Of a stretch of 51,803 nucleotides of DNA, positions 47,202-51,803 are shown one piece after another (position 1 is the stretch's first letter; each line of letters starts with the position of its first letter). Under the pieces are notes generated by a model. That model was given only the letters and a program-made list of their open reading frames with translations. It searched no databases and was not told where the DNA came from. Source of the stretch: Entrophospora sp. SA101 (Eukaryota; Glomeromycota; Glomeromycetes; Entrophosporales; Entrophosporaceae); assembly GCA_958430865.1 (NCBI GenBank), contig CAUDNR010004410.1, positions 563 to 52,365 on the forward strand, read 5' to 3'. The position numbers were made by a program, and so were the translations under genes.

Positions 47202-49293
47202 TTTTTCTATAGTGTAATGTTTATGTATGCATGAATATGAATGAATATATGTATAAATGTGTATATAACAAATAAATAATTAGTTAAAGGATGTTTTAAA
47301 ATAAATAAAATCTATCTATATAAAATTAGATTAAAGACCGGCAAAATCTATATTAATATCGGTCTTTTCTATTTTTCCATCTAGTATAAATACATGAAAA
47401 CAATTATTATTTTGCTCAAAAATTTTTCAATGAAATTGTTTTTTTTACTCTAAATGTTGTAAATGTAAGGATACTAATACATTTAAATAATTCCTAAATA
47501 ATCCCTAAAATACCATTGGTGAATTTTTTAAATAAAAAAATTGGAACAATTATTGCAGATCTTGTATATCAAAAAATAAAATTACCATAATTGGAAATAA
47601 TTCAAATTTTTGGGAATTTTAATTGGATGAATATTAATCAAAAGCTCTTCTTAACACGGTAGCGACCTTCAAAGCAATGTTAAGTGGTCAATAAGGAATT
47701 ATAAATCCCTTAAACCCGTGCTCTTTATTTATGGAGCAAACCTAAAAAATACTACAGTATCAGTAATGTTACACGATTTCGGTTAAAATTCACAATAACA
47801 AGAATATCGAACCATTTTTTTATTATTGTCCTGGTATAGAATGTGGTGAATCTCCTTTACCATTTGAAATTTTTTTTTGTTTATCTGTTTCAATGGATAT
47901 GCGTTTCAAAAATTCGATATAATTTTGCTTAAAATACTTGCTGCATCCTTTGATATGGCTTATAATATTATTACGAGATCACATGATAGCACACAATCTT
48001 TATTTATCAAATAACAGAAGTTAAAAGCTCAAGGTTCGAGACAATTATCATAGAAAAGTGGGATTTTATTTCTAATTAGTTTAATGAAAAACAACGGCAA
48101 AACTGTTCCTTGTTAAAATAATGTCGATAAAATCCTTTGTTATAAGCTATTGAATGAGCCATAATTGATGCAGTAGTTGTCTCACAATGTTCGTTTCATT
48201 TAAAATTTCCAATTGTGTAATAGAATTCTCAAGATTTAAAGAATCACGAATTATTGTTTTAGATTATTCTTCACTAGTCATGATTATTCACTGTATAGCT
48301 GATAAAATAAAAAACTGTTATTACACAGTGCGTCTCGGTAATTATAATTATAATAATAATATCTCATTTACCGGGTGTTTTTATATTAATGTTCATTATT
48401 ATTATGCATAATAATTTTTGATACGCATGGCTGCACATGTCATGCACACTGCATAATTATGAATGGGTGTCTAATTGTTTTTAGGATATGCCCAAACAGC
48501 ATCTAGTATTATCATATCAGCCGATTTGGTTTTTTGGATCCTTTTTTCAAACCTTATACCATTGTGTCTCGATGTTAAACACGTTAAACATGATGTGTAA
48601 ACTGGTCAATAGAATGATAATTAACCTCCAAAAAATTTATTTGTTCCGCTAAAAAAACTATTTTACTATTCGATAGCCCGTCAAATCAATGGCCCACCTT
48701 AAATTTTTGCTAGTATAAAGTATTCATAACGTTATCATCACACCGTACCGGATTTTGGGGTTCAAACAAAATCAGCGCATATGTCTCGTTCGATACCCTT
48801 GTTGTATAGCAACCATCAAATTTGAGATTTGCCTTTATATGCTTATATTCATATATTTAAAATTTTGTTTGGCGACTATTGCAAGCAAAAGTAAAAATAC
48901 ATGTCCAAATAATTACATTATTATGAATATTTACAGACTAAGGTATGTCTTTTATAGTAAAATCATTTATTTTAAAAAAGATAATATTATATAGATAATA
49001 TGGTTTATGGTTACTATAAATAGAGACATTAAAAAATTCCTTTTATATTTTTATTCCTATGATGATAAATGTAACTAATAATAAGCAACTATAAAGACCC
49101 CAGGAAAAGGAGACAATAGATGCAAAGATGATGTTGATCTTGTTTATATTATTGCATTTACATGGTATTGTTATCATCACCATTTTCATCATTTGATATT
49201 TATTTCACGGGAATATCCATGAAATAACTGGTTTATCTCACAGAGACTAACGCCCGTAATGAAAAAAGTTTATTTTACATAAAAGAACTTTTT
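47202..49293. other. Gene-poor region
   Basis: Promoter side of the large gene, then AT-rich DNA with a few moderately GC-rich patches (about 47640-47760 and 48480-48600) that may be old repeats. No TIR, LTR or coding pattern could be defended. Confidence 0.4.
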
Positions 49294-49912
49294 TTGCGTA
49301 TGATAAAAAATTACAATTTACCTTTTGCACCCTTTCTTAAAACATTTCTTTATTTAATAAAAATGCATCAAATTCACACAAATAAAAAGCAAAAAAGTCC
49401 CAAACAAACATTTCAACTTATTTTTACTAATTCAAGTTTGCTCCTTTCTCAAAAAGTTTCCGAGGCTTCGATTTCTACTTTACCAGTTGATTCTATTCCT
49501 CAAAGTATTTCAAATACCATTTCCTCACAACAAGCACCATCTGAAATTTATGAACAACTTAATTTTTATCGTCAAAAGGCTATTGTTGCAATACTGAAAA
49601 ATCAACTCGAAATTGGTTACTAGATTTGAAGAATTTCGCAAGAATTATAATTATATTATGCCACTTGATATGATTACGAATTCCAAATTAATTGAACAAC
49701 AGGTCATAAAGCATACAAGGTATTCGTGCATATAAAGAAGTAAATGAAAAACAACATCTTGCTGCTATGTATACTTTGATCCATGCTTCAAAATCAATTC
49801 TTGGGGATTCAATTCCAATAAATAATTTTTTAAATACTGTTAATGCTACACCAGAATTTTCTTCTGATGATACAAAAAGAAATTTCCTCTTTTTAATAAT
49901 TGTAGTTTTAAT
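49294..49912 (+). pseudogene. Decayed reading frames, family unknown
   Basis: An open stretch from 49294 to 49623 encodes a 109-codon peptide containing SQKVSEASISTLPVDS and EIYEQLNFYRQKAIVAI. After a stop, further frames give EEFRKNYNYIMPLDMI and KEVNEKQHLAAMYTLIHASK, then NFLNTVNATPEFS. The pieces look like one older protein split by stops and shifts. I do not recognise it. Confidence 0.4.
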
Positions 49913-50194
49913 AATGTAACTTTTAAATTTTAAAGTCTTCACTTTTTTGCATAAATAATAATACAATAGTAATAATTAATAATAAAAGTTGTAAAACGAT
50001 TTGCATTTAATATTTTCACGGTTTTTAAAATATCACTATGAAAAATCATGGGTGACCATTAGTAAATGTGGAATAATAAATTATTATTAACTTTTCTAAT
50101 ATAGGGTTTTACATTATAGATAATACTTTTTTGTAAAATTCCAAACAATGGTTACATAAATTTCAGTACAAAAGTGATGAGCCTTTGATATATT

Positions 50195-50430
50195 ATATGT
50201 AACCATCAGTCATTTCTACAATAGAATACAGTTCAACTTTCTACCTTATTGTGGAATTTTAACTCATTCAAGAATTGAGAGACTTCTAATAGGAGATTTC
50301 TTTGTTGATTGAGGATGGTATCGAATTTTCAGAATAAAAATGATATACATAACCATTTGTTATTTCTGCATAAAAGTACAGTTTAGCTTTCTATCTTATC
50401 GTGGGATTTTAAACCATTCAAAATTCCCAA
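50195..50430 (+). repeat. Imperfect tandem duplication, period about 150 bp
   Basis: The block starting ATATGTAACCATCAGTCATT at 50195 and that starting ATACATAACCATTTGTTATT at 50345 share TACAGTT, GCTTTCTA/ACTTTCTA, CTTAT-GTGG and ATTTTAA words in the same order. Confidence 0.65.
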
Positions 50431-50506
50431 AATTGAATTATTTTTTATAAACCTTCATTTTCAAATGAGGATAAATAATGATAATTGGTTATTTTTACAT
50501 AACAAT

Positions 50507-50697
50507 ATGTACATTAAACAAATCATTAAAAAGTTAATGTTAGTAAGTTGCTTATAAATCAAAAGATATAATTTATTTAATTGCAATAAATATTGCTATA
50601 TATGTACATTAAATGAATCATTAAAAAGATAGTGGTAGTAAGTTGCTTATAGATCAAAGATCTAATTTATTTAATTGTAACAATTATTGCTATATAT
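50507..50697 (+). repeat. Tandem duplication, period about 95 bp
   Basis: Two adjacent copies start ATGTACATTAAA at 50507 and 50602. Both contain AATCATTAAAAAG, TAGTAAGTTGCTTATA, AATTTATTTAATTG and ATTGCTATAT. They differ at scattered positions. Confidence 0.85.
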
Positions 50698-50741
50698 AAT
50701 AATAAAGCAATGATAATATAATGAAGAAAATTTTTAGAGCA

Positions 50742-51092
50742 TCATGGGTAGTCAATCAACTTATTTATATCTGTATAAATATTGTGTTTGTCAGACATGA
50801 TAACATTATATACAGATGCAGCTCTTGTTTGGAGGGTAAAAATTTTTTTAGATGGTGTACTAGAACTCCTAAAGTATTTTGAGGACATATCTAGATAACA
50901 CTGCCTCCAAATTGCACACAGCACCCACTCCTTATAATAAAAAAAAATATAATAATTATATAAATGTGTGTGAGAACAACAGTAGATAAAAAAAATAACT
51001 TACCAATACTCAATTTATTCTTACATTGTATTAAAATGAGGTATCTTTTATACCCTCCATGAAGATCTACTCCACCATCACCAGGGCCCAAC
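50742..51092 (-). pseudogene. Mrr-like restriction-endonuclease fold fragment
   Basis: Exon 51092-51004 (acceptor TTAACAG, donor GTAAGT) encodes GPGDGGVDLHGG followed by YLILIQCKNK. This is the GxGGxD...QxK catalytic core of Mrr/PD-(D/E)XK nucleases, with Asp, Gln and Lys present. The next exon from 50930 continues VGAVCNLEAVLSRY, then stops. The family tail (RAASVYNVIMSDKHNIY) resumes in another frame, so there is a frameshift near 50880. No clean start was found upstream. Such proteins are numerous in arbuscular mycorrhizal fungi (from memory). Confidence 0.65.
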
Positions 51093-51570
51093 CTGTTAAT
51101 AAAATAATAGAAAAAAATAGTGAGCATTTGTGTCATTATTGTCAAGAATGAGTAGGACATTCACAGCAAGCCAAATTGTGCTTCCAGAAACTCAATTCAT
51201 ATATTAATATTACATTAATATTAATAATAATGATGGATCTTTCTATACCAGATTCTCCTCTATTACAGGCTAACATTTATCCAATTTTTTATTATTTGAA
51301 ATATCTATCTATCTCTCTCCCTCTATAATGGATGATATTAATTGTGCATTTCATCATGTGGGCGGAAAACACTGCTGCAGATCACAAAAACAACTATTTC
51401 ATTGGCCAAATTTTTGTTGATCTTATTTCAAATTATCTAATTTTGATTGGTTTGACAATTGATAGTCAAACACAACTTTAAAGCCAGCTTGAAATTATGG
51501 GCAACAGTGTCCATTATGCTCGTTGCTCATTGGTTTAAAATGAAAATTCAAAATATCACATTTTATTACT

Positions 51571-51803
51571 ACAGTGCGGATCATCTATACTCAAAAGTTA
51601 AAATTTTTGAAATATTATGTGATCCACACATTAGATTTTTAAAAAACTTACCACCATTCAATTCAGCTTTAAAGGGAGTCTATCAATATATATAAAAAAA
51701 TTTGTCTCAAATTTTCTTTTCATAGGTTTTTTAAATTTGAAAGTTATGCTCAGAAGTGCAACAATAATTTTCGTGTTACAATATTTTGAATCTCACGACC
51801 AAA
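51571..51803 (+). repeat. Dispersed repeat, copy 2 (starts ACAGTGCGGATCATC)
   Basis: Same family and orientation as 2822-3015, running off the end of the window. It contains a longer insert between GGGAGTC and TTTTCGTGTTAC than copy 1. Confidence 0.7.

Noticed and set aside
1..51803. CRISPR array, rRNA or tRNA gene
   Set aside because: No regular direct-repeat/spacer series and no recognisable rRNA or tRNA sequence; the genome is eukaryotic.

Overview
The window is AT-rich, intron-dense eukaryotic DNA. The gene content points to a fungus, most likely an arbuscular mycorrhizal fungus (Glomeromycotina, Rhizophagus-like). The signs are tyrosine-kinase-like kinases with HRDLHxGN-type loops, a BTB-TLDc protein, an Mrr-nuclease relic, decayed TIR elements, and many proteins rich in Asn/Ser runs. 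The organism call is inference from family recognition, not a search result. Introns are short, mostly GT-AG, and exons could be joined by reading frame.

Layout. 1-147 is the 3' end of an unknown plus-strand gene. 413-1881 (-) is a kinase-like protein with Asn in place of the catalytic Asp. 1882-5201 is gene-poor, with TIR elements, dispersed repeats and a Gag-like relic. 5202-6471 (-) encodes a type I membrane protein with a proline-rich tail. 29916-35437 holds a LAMTOR3 (Ragulator) gene, a Tc1-type element probably nested in another TIR element, and a decayed multi-exon gene. 35438-39982 (-) is a GYP5/EVI5-like TBC RabGAP. 41384-42978 (+) is a BTB-BACK-TLDc protein. 43105-47201 (-) is a very large low-complexity protein with a RhoGAP-like N-terminal part. 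47202-51803 is repeats, a decayed reading frame and an Mrr-like fragment.

The most striking feature is a compound duplication at 7556-29915. Block A (7556-12000) recurs in direct orientation at 18228-22672, at a constant offset of 10672. Block B (11994-18237) recurs inverted at 23672-29915, where every base pair of coordinates sums to 41909. The order is A1 - B1(inverted) - A2 - unique C - B2. Both novel joints lie in short shared sequences, 7 bp AATTATT and 10 bp AATTTTTGAC. The simplest history is an ancestral A-C-B locus in which copying left A for the opposite strand at the far end of B, ran back through B, then jumped to the start of A and resumed. That adds 10672 bp. No indel separates the copies, and even a 21-A run matches, so the event is either very recent or an amplification/assembly chimera.

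The duplicated cargo is a small secreted repeat protein, an HMCES/SRAP abasic-site protein head-to-head with COA6, a TPR-like gene (complete in A2, 5'-truncated in A1), an R-SNARE (synaptobrevin) gene, a kinase pseudogene, a decayed member of a repeated gene family, and a perfect-TIR MITE. In the rearranged copy the SNARE stop codon sits exactly in the joint, and the truncated TPR gene lies immediately downstream on the same strand.
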